Counted from the first letter of the stretch, positions 17,513-27,879 are shown. The stretch is 64,000 nt of DNA from Meiothermus sp. (GCF_026004115.1 NZ_BPIM01000001.1:3108594-3172593); one strand, 5' to 3'. Notes: generated by a model not told the origin, from the letters alone. Program-made: numbers and translations.

Positions 17513-20236
17513 ATGAGCGAGGAAAGGCTGTTCGAACGGCTCAAACGGGAAGTGGATGTGCTGGGAAGGGCTCTGGGCAAGGCCATACGCACACTTTCTG
17601 GCGAGCGCGCCTATGCCCTGGAAGAACAAATCCGCGAGCTGACCAAAGCCCTGCGGCAGAGTTATACCGAGGAGACCCGCCGCCAGCTTCTAGCCGTTGT
17701 GCAGGGCCTCTCACTCCTGGAGGCTGAGCTCATGGTGCGGGCCTTCTCGACCTATTTTCATCTGGTCAACCTGGCCGAAGAGCGCCACCGTGTGCGGGTT
17801 AATCGGGAACGCGAGAAAAAAAGCACCCCGCAAGCCCCCAGGGGTGAGTCGTTTCTGGCCCTGGTCGGGCAGCTCAAGAACCAGGGCTTGAACTATGAGC
17901 AGGCGCTGGATGTGCTCTCCCGGCTTCGGCTACACCTCACCTTCACCGCCCACCCCACCGAGACCCGCCGCCGTACCCAGCGGTATCACATCGGCGAGAT
18001 CGAGAAGCTCCTGGACGCAGCCGAGCAGGGGAGTTCAGAAGAAGAGGCGCAAGGGAAAAACAAAGAGGTTGCTGCTTCACCGCTTATTTCTGATTCCCCC
18101 CCTCAGCTAGACGCTCGAGTAGCCCTCTTATGGGGCACCTCCGAACTCCGCAAAAGCCGTCCAAGCGTGGAGGACGAGGTCAAAGGCGGACTTTTTTACA
18201 CCACCTATACCCTCTGGCAGGCCATCCCCCGGCTGGTCGATGGGCTTGAACGCGCGCTCGAGGCTCACTACGGCCAGCGCCCCGACCTTTCGCCTCCGCT
18301 GGTGTTTCGGAGCTGGATTGGGGGCGACCGGGATGGCAACCCCAATGTGGTGCCGGAGGTTACGAGCTGGGCGCAGAACTACGCCCGCGAAACCGCCCTG
18401 CGCAAGTTTGTAGAAGATGTGGACGGCCTGATTCGGGACTTGTCACTCAGCGAGGATCGCATCACGATTAGCCGTGAATTGCGTCTGGTTCTGGAAGAGC
18501 ATGCCAGGCGTTTGGCGCTGCCCGAACGCTTCCAGGGGGAACCCTACCGCCAGTTTGGCATGGGGCTGCGCTACAAGCTGCGGGCTTTGTTGGGCGAGCA
18601 AACCGGCCCTGGCTACAGCGGAACCCAAGAGTTTATAGGGGATTTACGCAAGGCCGAGACCAGTCTCAATCAGCTTGGCCTCGAGGAGATTGCCAGGGTC
18701 AGCGTACGCCCCCTGCGCCTGAATGCCGAGGCTTTTGGCCTCGAGCTGGTTGGCCTGGATTTGCGCGAGGAGTCCCGCGCGCTGACCGAAGCAGTAGCCG
18801 AACTGTTGAAAACCGCCGGGGTCCACGAGCATTACGGGGGGCTAGAACCCCAGCAAAGGGAGGCCCTCTTGACCCAGGAACTGGCCACAGCCCGGCCCCT
18901 GGCGCCGGTGGGCTACCGTCCACAGACCAAAGCGCTGCAAACCGCCCTGGAAGCTCTGCGCAACTGGCGGGCGCGGGGGGCCCACGTGGTCTCGATGACC
19001 CACTACCCCAGCGACCTGCTCGAGGTAATGCTGCTGGCGCGGGAAGTGGGGCTTTATCGCCCGGGTCGGGCGCTGCCCTTCGATGTGGTGCCGCTGTTCG
19101 AAACCCTGGGCGACCTGCAAAACGCGCCACTGGTGGTGGCCCGTCTCCTGGACAACCCGGTCTTCAAGGCCCACGTACAGGGGCGGGGGGGCCTCGAGGT
19201 GATGATTGGCTACTCCGACTCCAACAAAGACGCGGGCTTTCTGGCCGCCAACTGGGCGCTCTACCAGGCCCAGGAAGCCATTACCGCCACGGCAAAGAGC
19301 CGGGGCGTGCAGGTCTACTATTTCCACGGGCGCGGTACCTCTACCGCTCGTGGGGGTGGCACCGCCGGGCGGGCCATCGCCAGCCTGCCGCCCGGTACGG
19401 TGGGCAGCCGGATGCGCCTGACCGAGCAAGGCGAGGCCCTGGCCGACCGCTACGCCCACCCCGACCTGGCCTACCGGAACCTCGAGCAGATGCTTTATCA
19501 CATGGCCCTGGCCTCGGCGCGCGACCTGTACGGGCAGGCCGAGCCCCTGCGCCTCGAGTGGCGGGAGGCCATAAAGCGGGCTGCCGAACGGTCCACCGAG
19601 GTCTACCGCGAGCTTTTGCTACGCCCGGGCTTCTTCGAGTTTTACGAGCAGCTCACCCCCATCCGCGAGATCGGCGCCCTCAACATTGCCAGTCGGCCCG
19701 TGTATCGCTCGGGGCGGGTACGCGAAATCAAAGACCTGAGGGCCATTCCCTGGGTGATGTCCTGGACACAGGTGCGGCTCTTGATTCCCGGCTGGTACGG
19801 GCTGGCCGAAGGGCTGGAGGAAATTCCTCTCACCCTACGGCGGGAAATGTTTGCGCAGTGGCCCTTTTTTGCCACCACCCTGGATAGCGCGGCCATGGCC
19901 CTGGCCAAGGCCGATTTGGGGATTGCCCGGGAGTATCTGCGCCTGGTTGAACCCTCCCTGGCCGAGCGTTTCTTCCCCAGTATTGCCGGGGCATTCGAGA
20001 AAACCAGGGCCATTCTGGAAGAAACTTTCCAGAACACCCTGCTTTTCAACCACCCCGTGCTGGCCCGCCAGACCGAGCTACGCAACCCCTATGTAGACCC
20101 CATCTCGCTGGTGCAGGTGGAGCTGCTCGAGCGCTACCGTCGCACCCCCCCCGAGGCTCCGGAACGCACGGGTTTGGAGCGGGCCCTGATGCTCTCCTTG
20201 CTGGGCATCGCCGCGGGCTTGCGAAATGCGGGCTGA
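17513..20236 (+). CDS. ppc: phosphoenolpyruvate carboxylase
   Basis: About 907 residues from [15 protein letters not shown]; the open frame extends 52 codons upstream, but the promoter lies inside that extension. It fixes bicarbonate onto PEP to form oxaloacetate, the main anaplerotic reaction. Active-site signatures are [12 protein letters not shown] (catalytic His), [32 protein letters not shown] and [13 protein letters not shown], with the conserved C-terminus [10 protein letters not shown]. It is a single-gene unit with a leaderless-type promoter. Confidence 0.95.
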   Translation: MSEERLFERLKREVDVLGRALGKAIRTLSGERAYALEEQIRELTKALRQSYTEETRRQLLAVVQGLSLLEAELMVRAFSTYFHLVNLAEERHRVRVNREREKKSTPQAPRGESFLALVGQLKNQGLNYEQALDVLSRLRLHLTFTAHPTETRRRTQRYHIGEIEKLLDAAEQGSSEEEAQGKNKEVAASPLISDSPPQLDARVALLWGTSELRKSRPSVEDEVKGGLFYTTYTLWQAIPRLVDGLERALEAHYGQRPDLSPPLVFRSWIGGDRDGNPNVVPEVTSWAQNYARETALRKFVEDVDGLIRDLSLSEDRITISRELRLVLEEHARRLALPERFQGEPYRQFGMGLRYKLRALLGEQTGPGYSGTQEFIGDLRKAETSLNQLGLEEIARVSVRPLRLNAEAFGLELVGLDLREESRALTEAVAELLKTAGVHEHYGGLEPQQREALLTQELATARPLAPVGYRPQTKALQTALEALRNWRARGAHVVSMTHYPSDLLEVMLLAREVGLYRPGRALPFDVVPLFETLGDLQNAPLVVARLLDNPVFKAHVQGRGGLEVMIGYSDSNKDAGFLAANWALYQAQEAITATAKSRGVQVYYFHGRGTSTARGGGTAGRAIASLPPGTVGSRMRLTEQGEALADRYAHPDLAYRNLEQMLYHMALASARDLYGQAEPLRLEWREAIKRAAERSTEVYRELLLRPGFFEFYEQLTPIREIGALNIASRPVYRSGRVREIKDLRAIPWVMSWTQVRLLIPGWYGLAEGLEEIPLTLRREMFAQWPFFATTLDSAAMALAKADLGIAREYLRLVEPSLAERFFPSIAGAFEKTRAILEETFQNTLLFNHPVLARQTELRNPYVDPISLVQVELLERYRRTPPEAPERTGLERALMLSLLGIAAGLRNAG

Positions 20237-20419
20237 AACCTGGATATTTCGATAAACAAATCGCGGCCCTGTACTTTATTTTTGCTTCCCGGAACTGCTT
20301 TTCGGCAAAGGGAAACCAAAGAAAGCCTGGTGCATTCATGTTGAACAAATTGGCCAATTTGCACAAACCCATAAATCCGATAAGATAAGCGGCAATCTGC
20401 GTTCAGCAGGGAGGTAGGA

Positions 20420-21946
20420 ATGAACAAAGGTTGGATTGGCTTTTTGGCTGGCCTGGCCCTGGTGGGGAGTGCCTGGGCCCAACGCCCCGACACCATCGTG
20501 ATTGCACAGGGCGTAGACGTAACGGTGCTCGACCCCAACAACCAGCTCGAGACCCCCACCGCCAATGTGCTTTCGAACATCTTCGACACCCTCTACATGC
20601 GGATGCCGGACGGCACTGCCCGGCCCTGGTTGGCCACGGGTGTGCGGGCCATCAACCCCACCACCTGGGAGATGACCATCCGTCAGGGGGTCAAGTTTCA
20701 CAACGGCGAAGAACTGACCGCCGAGACCGTCAAGTGGAACTTTGATCGAGTGATTGATCCACAAAAGCCCTTGCGCATTTCCAACTCCTGGGCCAACCTG
20801 GCCAGCGTGCAGGTGATCAACCCCACCACCCTGCGCTTCACCACCCGTAACCCCTTCCCGGTGTTTGTCACCCGCCTTACGGGCTTTTATATCCTGCCGC
20901 AAAAGTACGTTACCGAGGGCGGCAACCGCTACCTGCAAGAGCCGGTGGGCACCGGCCCCTACAAGTTTGTGCGCTGGGTGCGCGACCAGCAGTTTGAACT
21001 CGAGGCCAACCCCAACTACTGGGGCGGCGCCCCCAAAATCCGCCGGGTGATCTTTCGGCCCATCCCCGAAGCCAGTAGCCGGGTAGCCGAACTGGTCTCG
21101 GGCGGGGTGGACATCATCACCAACCTGGTACCGGAGGCGGTGAACGCCGTGCGGGCCTCAGGGGCCGCCGAGGTTCGTAGTGTGCCCAGCATTCGGAATA
21201 TCTTCATCATGCTGAATACCAGCGGCAAAGCCGATAGCCCCCTGGCCAACCCCAAGGTGCGCCTGGCACTCAACTACGCAGTAGACAAGCGCACCATCGT
21301 CAAGAACGTACTGGGCGGCTTTGGGCAACCTACCGGCTGCTCGCTCAACAGCTACATCTTCGGCTACGATGCAAGAAGCTGTCAGCCCTACGAGTACAAC
21401 CCCGCGCGGGCTAAACAGCTGCTGGCCGAGGCGGGCTACCCCAATGGTTTCACCATGACCATGGGTTCGCCCAACGGGCGTTACCTCAACGACCGCCAGG
21501 TAGCCGAAGCCCTGGTAGGCCAGCTGGCCCAGGTCGGGGTGCGGGTAGAGTTGCGGGTACAGGAGTGGAGCACCTACGTGGGCCAGATTCTCGAGCGCCG
21601 CATCCCCACCGACGCAGTGCTGCTGGGCTGGGGCAACAACGAGTTCGATGCCGATAACTCGCTTTATAGCCTGTTCTACGGCGGTACCGTGCGCGGTGGC
21701 CCCCGTCAGGTAGCCTTCAGCTACATTCGTTCGGTGCCGCTGGACAATGCTCTGTTACAAGCCCAGCGCACCACCGACCCCGAGCAACGCAAGAAGCTCT
21801 ACCTGGATGCACTGCGGGTCTTGCGGGCCGAAGCCCCCTGGATTTTCCTGCACCAGCAAGAAGACCTGTATGGCGTGGCCAAGCGGGTGGAGTGGAAACC
21901 CCGCCCCGACGAGCGGCTGTTTGTGGCCGACATGGCCTTAAAATAA
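20420..21946 (+). CDS. ABC transporter substrate-binding protein, family 5
   Basis: 508 residues from ATG 20420 with a ribosome site (GGGAGGT). The signal peptide WIGFLAGLALVGSAWAQ has no lipobox Cys, so the protein is probably released or anchored otherwise. The mature part has the family 5 (DppA/OppA-like) landmarks: an LDPNNQ start, FDRVIDPQKP, GTGPYKFVRW and the NPNYWGGAPKIRRVIFRPI stretch. It binds peptides or similar solutes in the periplasm and delivers them to the two permeases that follow after the repeat at 22057-22337. The ligand is unknown. Confidence 0.9.
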   Translation: MNKGWIGFLAGLALVGSAWAQRPDTIVIAQGVDVTVLDPNNQLETPTANVLSNIFDTLYMRMPDGTARPWLATGVRAINPTTWEMTIRQGVKFHNGEELTAETVKWNFDRVIDPQKPLRISNSWANLASVQVINPTTLRFTTRNPFPVFVTRLTGFYILPQKYVTEGGNRYLQEPVGTGPYKFVRWVRDQQFELEANPNYWGGAPKIRRVIFRPIPEASSRVAELVSGGVDIITNLVPEAVNAVRASGAAEVRSVPSIRNIFIMLNTSGKADSPLANPKVRLALNYAVDKRTIVKNVLGGFGQPTGCSLNSYIFGYDARSCQPYEYNPARAKQLLAEAGYPNGFTMTMGSPNGRYLNDRQVAEALVGQLAQVGVRVELRVQEWSTYVGQILERRIPTDAVLLGWGNNEFDADNSLYSLFYGGTVRGGPRQVAFSYIRSVPLDNALLQAQRTTDPEQRKKLYLDALRVLRAEAPWIFLHQQEDLYGVAKRVEWKPRPDERLFVADMALK

Positions 21947-22056
21947 GGCATGCAGCCAAGGTCGGGCATCAAAACGGAGTCACAAAGCAGGATATTGATA
22001 CTCGACCCTGCTGTTGTGATTGTCTATCGTCCGTAATCCTTGGTAAAAGGCACAGG

Positions 22057-22337
22057 TTATAGCAGATTCGGTTAGTTCGGCGCCGGATGGCGCCGAACTA
22101 ACAAGGCCGAAGTTATCCGCGTAGCGGAGGGCGATACCGCCCCTTGGAAGTTATCCGCGTAGCGGAGGGCGATACCGCCCCTTGGAAGTTATCCGCGTAG
22201 CGGAGGGCGATACCGCCCCTTGTAAGGCAGACGCTTTCTTCGCCGACCGTTCGGGAGGGGTGTGCTTTAGGATTCAAAAAGATAGCCTCTGGGGGATCTT
22301 TGGTTTGGATGATTATCTTTTTGAATCCGGTATAAAC
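22057..22337 (+). repeat. MITE-like mobile repeat, copy 1 (with three 38-bp tandem units)
   Basis: Ends are TTATAGCAGATTC and GAATCCGGTATAA (inverted repeats, consensus TTATACCRGATTC). Inside are a 14-bp perfect hairpin (GTTAGTTCGGCGCC and its complement), three tandem 38-bp units beginning AAGTTATCCGCG, a unique spacer with GGCAGACGCTTTCTTCG, and a second long hairpin of 15-bp arms (GGATTCAAAAAGATA). Related copies lie at 53193-53309, 53385-53656 and 55691-55821. No ORF is present. The right end stops about six bases before the ATG of the next permease gene. The rest of the 21947-22342 gap holds nothing recognised. Confidence 0.85.
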
Positions 22338-22342
22338 CATCT

Positions 22343-23284
22343 ATGGCTGCCTATCTAATTCGTCGTCTCGCACTGGTTTTGGTAGTGGTCTGGGGAACCG
22401 CGACACTGGCCTTCTTTTTACTGTTTTTGTCGGGCGACCCGGTCAACCTGTTGCTGCCGCTGGACGCCACACCGGAGGTGCGCGAGCAGTTCCGCAAGGC
22501 CAACGGCTTTGACCGCCCGGTCTGGCAGCAGTACCTGAGCTACATGGGCCGGGCCGTGCAGGGCGACCTGGGCATCTCGCTACGTAACCAGACCCCGGCT
22601 TTGGGGCTGGTGTTGGAGCGGATGCCCGCCAGCATGGTGCTGGCCGGTGCAGCCTTGTTGTTCGCAGTGGTTTTTGGCGTGCTGGCAGGAGTGATTGCGG
22701 CGGTACGAAAGGGCACTACCCTCGAGTTTGTGGTGTTGTTTTTTGCGCTCTTGGGCCAGTCGTTGCCGGTGTTCTGGCTGGCCCTGATGCTCATTCTGGT
22801 CTTTGGGCTCGAGCTGCGCTGGCTACCCATCTCGGGCTACGGAGTCGGGCCCCTTCCCGGCCTTCCGGCCCTGGCCAACCTGGTTCTGCCGGCCATTGCG
22901 GTGGGCACTTTTTCGATGGCGGCCATCACCCGCCTGACTCGAGGGGGCGTGCTCCGCGAGCTGCGCAGCGACCACGTACGCACCGCACGCGCCAAAGGCT
23001 TGAGCGAGCGGGTGGTCATCTACAAACACGCCCTGCGCAACGCAGCCATTCCGGTCGTCACGGTCATTGGGCTACAACTGGGCAACCTGCTCTCGGGGGC
23101 GGTCATCACCGAGACGATTTTTGCCTGGCCGGGCGTGGGTCGGTTGGTACTGACCGCCGTTACCCAGCAAGATTTCCCGGTGGTACAGGCTGCGGTCATC
23201 GTGTTTGCAGTGCTGCTGGCAGTTATCAACCTGGTGGTGGACTTGCTCTATGGGGTACTCGACCCCAGGGTGCGCTATGCGTAG
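22343..23284 (+). CDS. ABC transporter permease, DppB type
   Basis: 313 residues with six membrane segments. The start MAAYLIRRLALVLVVVWG is the usual first helix of DppB/GsiC permeases, followed by the LSGDPVNLLLP periplasmic loop and the EAA loop RTARAKGLSERVVIYKHALRNA. It forms half of the membrane channel with the next gene. There is no Shine-Dalgarno: the ATG sits just after the end of the mobile repeat, whose terminal TATAAA could act as a -10 box for a leaderless message. Confidence 0.92.
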   Translation: MAAYLIRRLALVLVVVWGTATLAFFLLFLSGDPVNLLLPLDATPEVREQFRKANGFDRPVWQQYLSYMGRAVQGDLGISLRNQTPALGLVLERMPASMVLAGAALLFAVVFGVLAGVIAAVRKGTTLEFVVLFFALLGQSLPVFWLALMLILVFGLELRWLPISGYGVGPLPGLPALANLVLPAIAVGTFSMAAITRLTRGGVLRELRSDHVRTARAKGLSERVVIYKHALRNAAIPVVTVIGLQLGNLLSGAVITETIFAWPGVGRLVLTAVTQQDFPVVQAAVIVFAVLLAVINLVVDLLYGVLDPRVRYA

Positions 23285-23412
23285 GGGTCAGGGGTCAGAG
23301 GTCTTGGGCCTGGGAAAAGCAGTTCCTCTGGTGAATATTGCCGTCAGTCACTTCCAGGGTTCTGGGCAGCTCGCCGGGAAGAGATTTTCGTGGCAGTCAC
23401 AAGGGGGGCCCC

Positions 23413-24237
23413 ATGCGTAAAATCCTTCGCGCCCCCTCAGCTACCATTGGGATTAGCCTGATGATTCTCTTTGTGCTGATGGCCGTTTTTGCCCCACTGA
23501 TAAGCCCCCACAACCCCACCCAGCAAGACCTCCAGGCCATCACCAAACCCCCCGGCACCGAGGGCCACCTGCTGGGCACCGATCGTCTGGGGCGCGATAT
23601 GCTCTCGCGCATCTACCATGGCGCCAGGCTCTCTTTGGTTGTGGCCGTGGCCGGGGTGCTGATTGGTGCAGCGATTGGGATTCCATTGGGCCTGCTGTCG
23701 GGCTACCTGGGGGGGCGGGTAGATGACTTTTTGATGCGCCTCGGCGACATCCAGCTTTCGCTGCCGTTTATCCTGCTGGTAATCGCCATTATCGCTGCGC
23801 TGGGGCCCAGCCTGACCAATACCATTGTGGTGCTGGGCGTTACCAGCTGGGTGTTGTATGCACGGGTGGTACGGGGCGAGATTTTATCGCTCAAGGAGCG
23901 GGAGTTTGTCCAGGCCGCCCATGCCCTGGGGGCCTCTGGGCGGCGCATCATGCTCAAGCACCTCCTGCCCAACGCAGCCGGGCCGCTGATCGTGGTGGCC
24001 ACCCTGGAACTCGCACGCTTGATCGTGACCGAGGCTGCGCTTTCGTTCCTGGGGCTCTCCGGCGTGCCCCCCGAAATTCCCAGTTGGGGACAGATGCTGG
24101 CCGACGGACGCGAGGTGCTGTTCTTTGGGGGTTGGTGGGTGGCCACCTTTCCTGGCGTGGCTATTAGCCTGCTGGTGCTGGGCATTAACCTGTTTGGCGA
24201 CGCACTGGCCGAGGTGCTCGACCCCCGAAGTCGGTAA
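23413..24237 (+). CDS. ABC transporter permease, DppC type
   Basis: 274 residues from MRKILRAPSATIGISL; a GGGGGG stretch lies just upstream of ATG 23413. It has the N-terminal DppC motif (AVFAPLISPHNPTQQDL...GTDRLGRDMLSRI) and the EAA loop REFVQAAHALGASGRRIMLKH. It pairs with the DppB-type permease 129 bases upstream. No ATP-binding subunit gene is in the window for this system, so it must be supplied from elsewhere. An amidase gene converges downstream. Confidence 0.92.
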   Translation: MRKILRAPSATIGISLMILFVLMAVFAPLISPHNPTQQDLQAITKPPGTEGHLLGTDRLGRDMLSRIYHGARLSLVVAVAGVLIGAAIGIPLGLLSGYLGGRVDDFLMRLGDIQLSLPFILLVIAIIAALGPSLTNTIVVLGVTSWVLYARVVRGEILSLKEREFVQAAHALGASGRRIMLKHLLPNAAGPLIVVATLELARLIVTEAALSFLGLSGVPPEIPSWGQMLADGREVLFFGGWWVATFPGVAISLLVLGINLFGDALAEVLDPRSR

Positions 24238-24247
24238 ACCAGGCACG

Positions 24248-25426
24248 CTATTTGAAAGCCTGGCGTACTGTATTCAGCAAACCCATATCGCTACCCCAGG
24301 GCCCCACAAGCTGCACGCCAATGGGCTTTTCACCGGGTTGCTCGGCAGGCACCAAGACCACGGGTGCACCCAGCACACTGGCGTAGCAGGTCAGGCTGAG
24401 CGTGCGCCAGCGGAAGGCCAGGGCTTTTTCGGGGTCTTGTAGGGTGCTTACCTGGGGGGCTGAACTGGGGGTCGCGGGCAACAGTACCAACGTACCGGGC
24501 GAAAGTAAAGCGCCCATCTCGGCTCTCAGGCGCACCTGCTCGCTCAGGGCCCGCCCAATCTCGCCTGCGGTGAGCCTCGAGACCATTTCCAGGAGTTTCC
24601 GCACATCCTCGCCTAAGCGGGGTTGCCGCTCCTCGAGCCACCTCTGGTGAAAACCCCAGGCCTGGGCGCCCTGCAAAACCCGCTGGGCCTCTCGAGCTTC
24701 TTGCAGCAGACCGAGCGATTTCTCTTCAACGGCGATACCCAGTGCTTCAAGCCTCTGCGCTACGCGCTCCACAGCAGCGTGGGCTTCCGGGTCGCAAAGC
24801 TCCAGGGCATCGCGTAGCAGAACTGCGCGCTCAAAGCGCACCACCGGCAGGGCCTCACACAGCAGCACCCCGGCAAAGCGCTCCATGACCTCAGGGCCCA
24901 CTGCCAGCAGGCCCACCGTATCGTAGCCAGGGGCTAGGGGCACCACCCCCTGGGTAGGAATGGCCCCATGGGTCGGGCGATAGGCATATACGCCGCACAG
25001 CGAGGCCGGAATCCGCACCGAGCCTGCCGTATCGCTGCCCAGGGCCACCGGCACCAGGCCGGCTGCCACCGCTACCGCCGAACCCGAAGACGAACCCCCG
25101 GGAATTCCAGCCGGCGCCCTGGGGTTTCGGGGTGTGCCAAAGTGGGGGTTGATGCCGGTCATGCCGTAGGCCAGTTCGTGGGTGTGGGTCTTGGCCACCA
25201 GCCAGGCGCCTGCTTTCTTGAGGGCCGCCACAGCCCAGGCATCCTGGGTAGGCAGGCCCCACCACCCGGCAAAATCGGGGTTACCCGCTGCGGTGGGCAG
25301 TCCGGCCACATCGAATAAGTCCTTGGCGGCAAAAGTCAGCCCGGCCAGCGGACCACACACCGGCGCTGCCGGGCTTGCCTTCACCCAGGCCACCACCGCA
25401 CCATAGTTGTCTTGTAAAGGCTCCAC
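24248..25426 (-). CDS. amidase signature-family hydrolase
   Basis: 392 residues with the Ser-Ser-Lys triad region: FAAKDLFDVAG (catalytic Lys), PGGSSSGSAVAVAAG, and GSDTAGSVRIPASLCG (cis-Ser and nucleophile Ser). The family hydrolyses amides, from GatA to small-molecule amidases. Length and absence of gatC/gatB neighbours argue against GatA. It converges with the peptide ABC permease genes, ten bases apart, so it may process imported amides, but that is only suggested by position. Confidence 0.88.
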   Translation of the reverse strand: MEPLQDNYGAVVAWVKASPAAPVCGPLAGLTFAAKDLFDVAGLPTAAGNPDFAGWWGLPTQDAWAVAALKKAGAWLVAKTHTHELAYGMTGINPHFGTPRNPRAPAGIPGGSSSGSAVAVAAGLVPVALGSDTAGSVRIPASLCGVYAYRPTHGAIPTQGVVPLAPGYDTVGLLAVGPEVMERFAGVLLCEALPVVRFERAVLLRDALELCDPEAHAAVERVAQRLEALGIAVEEKSLGLLQEAREAQRVLQGAQAWGFHQRWLEERQPRLGEDVRKLLEMVSRLTAGEIGRALSEQVRLRAEMGALLSPGTLVLLPATPSSAPQVSTLQDPEKALAFRWRTLSLTCYASVLGAPVVLVPAEQPGEKPIGVQLVGPWGSDMGLLNTVRQAFK

Positions 25427-25582
25427 CCAAAAATCTTATACCGGGCTAAGTGGTCTGGTAATCAGGAATTCGGTGTACACAGCAGTCCCTCGCGATGAGG
25501 CGTACATCGCAATCTTGGGCAGTCAGCGTGCTTCAAAACATGCCGCAAAACAAGTCGTGCGTGCACTAAGATAAAAGCCGGT

Positions 25583-26548
25583 ATGGTCGAGGTACACGCA
25601 CGCTCTGTTACTTTTTATCCGCCGGCCCAGGCCAAATTCCTGGTCGGCGACTTTACCGATTGGGACAAAAAACCCCTTCCCATCGAGAAGCCGCTGAACC
25701 TCGAGTTCCCCACCGGGGCTTATGTGGAGTATGCCTTCCTAGACGAAAACAAAGAGCCCTTCCCCGACCCCGACAACCCCCACAAAGCCCAAAACCCCTG
25801 GTGGAACTACCCCCGGGCCATCGAGCTGCCGGGCTTTCAATACGCCGCACCGCACCAACCCTCCCGCCCGGTAAACGTGCACCGGCACCGGCTGGAGTCC
25901 AAGGCCTTTGGCAGTACCCGCCGTTACTACGTGTTCGACCCCCAAGCGCCAGCCCAGGCCACCCTCTACGTGCACGACGGTGTGGCCTACTACCGCACCG
26001 CCAGGCTGGCCGAGGTGGCCCAGGGGCTTTGTGAGCTGGAGGAAATCCAGCCGGTGCGAATTGTATTTATTGAACCCGAAAACCGCCGCAAAGAATACTG
26101 GTTTGACCCCAATTACGAGGAGCACGTACTGAACGAAATTATCCCCGCGGTGGAGTCGCATTATGGCCCCACGCCGGAAAGGGGCCTGATGGGTGCTAGC
26201 CTGGGCGGGCTGGTTTCTGGCTGGCTGGCCCTACGCCACCCGGAGGTGTTTCAGAAGGTCGCCACCCAGTCGGCCTGCCTAACCGCCTCGCCTGAGGGGG
26301 GCGATTCCTACAATGACCCCGAGTGGCTCACCGAACAGTATCTGGACAGCCAAGCCCTGCCGTTGCGGTTTTATTGTGAGACCGGTCAGATCGAGTGGCT
26401 GCTGGCACCCAACCGACGCTTTGCTGCCATGCTGGCCGACAAGGGCTACCCGCACGCCTACTTCGAGCGCCCCTCCGGCCACAACTGGATGACCTGGCGG
26501 CAGGGGCTGGCTCCGGCGCTTGTGTACCTGTTCGGAAACCGGCTCTAG
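25583..26548 (+). CDS. esterase D/enterochelin-esterase-like hydrolase with N-terminal E-set domain
   Basis: 321 residues. Residues about 5-95 resemble a CBM48-like immunoglobulin E-set domain (VTFYPPAQAKFLVGDFTDWD). The rest is an alpha/beta hydrolase with the nucleophile elbow GASLGGLVSGW and a late His in SGHNWMTW. This is the Fes/esterase D-like architecture, which cleaves esters of siderophores, polysaccharide acetyls or others. No iron or sugar genes flank it. No signal peptide is visible, so it is cytoplasmic. The substrate is not determinable. Confidence 0.8.
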   Translation: MVEVHARSVTFYPPAQAKFLVGDFTDWDKKPLPIEKPLNLEFPTGAYVEYAFLDENKEPFPDPDNPHKAQNPWWNYPRAIELPGFQYAAPHQPSRPVNVHRHRLESKAFGSTRRYYVFDPQAPAQATLYVHDGVAYYRTARLAEVAQGLCELEEIQPVRIVFIEPENRRKEYWFDPNYEEHVLNEIIPAVESHYGPTPERGLMGASLGGLVSGWLALRHPEVFQKVATQSACLTASPEGGDSYNDPEWLTEQYLDSQALPLRFYCETGQIEWLLAPNRRFAAMLADKGYPHAYFERPSGHNWMTWRQGLAPALVYLFGNRL

Positions 26549-26565
26549 ATGATAGGCTTGAGGTT

Positions 26566-27267
26566 ATGGAGTTTGGTTCGGCTTTTGTAGCCATTCTAAT
26601 CATTGTGGCCCTCGAGGCCGTTCTTTCTGTGGACAACGCCATGGTGCTGGCCGTGATGGTGCGGCCTTTGCCGGAGCACTTGCGCTCGAGGGCTTTGCTT
26701 TACGGCATCATCGGGGCCTACGTGCTGCGCGGGTTAGCCCTGCTCTTTGCCACCATCATCATCCAGATCTGGTGGATTCAGCTCCTGGGTGGGCTCTACC
26801 TGGTGTATCTGGCAGTGAACCACATCTTGCGGCGCAACAGCCACAGCCAGGCCGACCCGACCAGCGTGCAACAAGCCGCTGCCGCCAGCTTCTGGCGCAT
26901 TGTGATCATGATCAACGTGGTAGACCTGGCCTTTGCCGTGGACTCGGTGCTGGTGGTGATTGCTTTCAGCCGGGAGTTCTGGGTGATCTTTACTGGCGTG
27001 GCCATCGGGATTCTGCTAATACGGCTGGCCGCTGGCATTATGGTGGGTATCATCGAGCGGTATCCGCGGCTCGAGACCGTGGCCTATGCGGTGGTGGGCT
27101 GGGCCGGGCTCAAGCTGATGCTCGAGGGCTGGGGGCACGGCAGTGAGGTCTGGCTGCACCGGCCCGAGCTGGCCTTACACCTGCCACAGGCGTTCTTCCT
27201 CAGCGTGACGCTGGCCATTCTGGTGCTGGGAAGCCTATGGGCCTTTCGTCGCACTTCCGAATCCTGA
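26566..27267 (+). CDS. TerC-family integral membrane protein
   Basis: 233 residues from MEFGSAFVAILIIVALEAVLS. It has about seven membrane helices with the family acidic motifs EAVLSVDNAMVLAVM (helix 1) and DLAFAVDSVLVVIAF (middle), where Asp/Glu residues line a metal path. TerC/Alx-type proteins export Mn2+ or insert metal-loaded membrane proteins. It lies 17 bases after the esterase gene and is followed at once by a methyltransferase gene. Unlike the second TerC gene downstream it has no riboswitch. Confidence 0.9.
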   Translation: MEFGSAFVAILIIVALEAVLSVDNAMVLAVMVRPLPEHLRSRALLYGIIGAYVLRGLALLFATIIIQIWWIQLLGGLYLVYLAVNHILRRNSHSQADPTSVQQAAAASFWRIVIMINVVDLAFAVDSVLVVIAFSREFWVIFTGVAIGILLIRLAAGIMVGIIERYPRLETVAYAVVGWAGLKLMLEGWGHGSEVWLHRPELALHLPQAFFLSVTLAILVLGSLWAFRRTSES

Positions 27268-27270
27268 CCC

Positions 27271-27819
27271 ATGCCCAAAGACTGGGACGCCCACTATCTG
27301 AACCAGCCTCCGCTCAGTCAACCCGCCTTTGTGGTGGCGGCTTATGCCCATGGACTTCCAGCAGGCCCGGTGCTGGACCTGGCCGGAGGGACCGGGCGTA
27401 ACGCTTTTTTTCTGGCCGAGCGGGGGCATCCGGTGATTTTGCTCGAGAAAAGCCGGGTAGCGCTCGAGTTTGTGCGCTCCCAAGCCGCCCGTCGGCGTCT
27501 TGATGTATGGGCGCTCGAGACCGACCTGGAATACCCCCAACCCCACCTGCCGCCGGGCCCCTTTGCCGGCATAATCCACTCGTACTTCCTGCACCGCCCC
27601 CTTCTGGCGCACTTCTGCGAGCGGCTCTTGCCGGGGGGACAAGTATTTTTGGAAGGCTTTACCACCCAGGAAGCGGCCCGCCGGGGAAGCCAGGCCGCGC
27701 ACTACTGGCAACCGGGCGAACTCCTGCGCCCGTCCCCCGGTTTGCGCCTGCGGGCCTGGGCCGAGGGGTGGATGGAGGGGCACCACCGCACCTGGGCCGT
27801 CTGGGAAAAATCTGCCTGA
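27271..27819 (+). CDS. SAM-dependent methyltransferase, TehB-like
   Basis: 182 residues. Motif I VLDLAGGTGRNAFFLAERGH binds S-adenosylmethionine; an acidic LLEKS loop and a GIIHSYFLHRPLL post-motif follow. The short class I fold is closest in style to TehB-type methyltransferases. It starts three bases after the TerC gene, so the two are probably translated together. A metalloid or metabolite methylation role is possible but unproven. Confidence 0.8.
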   Translation: MPKDWDAHYLNQPPLSQPAFVVAAYAHGLPAGPVLDLAGGTGRNAFFLAERGHPVILLEKSRVALEFVRSQAARRRLDVWALETDLEYPQPHLPPGPFAGIIHSYFLHRPLLAHFCERLLPGGQVFLEGFTTQEAARRGSQAAHYWQPGELLRPSPGLRLRAWAEGWMEGHHRTWAVWEKSA

Positions 27820-27879
27820 AGCCCCACCACCCCCTTCCAGATGGTAGGCTCATGCGCTTTTCATAGGACAAAGCCTGCT

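Noticed and set aside
22112..22224. Three 38-bp direct repeats considered as a CRISPR array
   Set aside because: Units are directly adjacent with no unique spacers and lie inside a mobile repeat; no cas genes are near.
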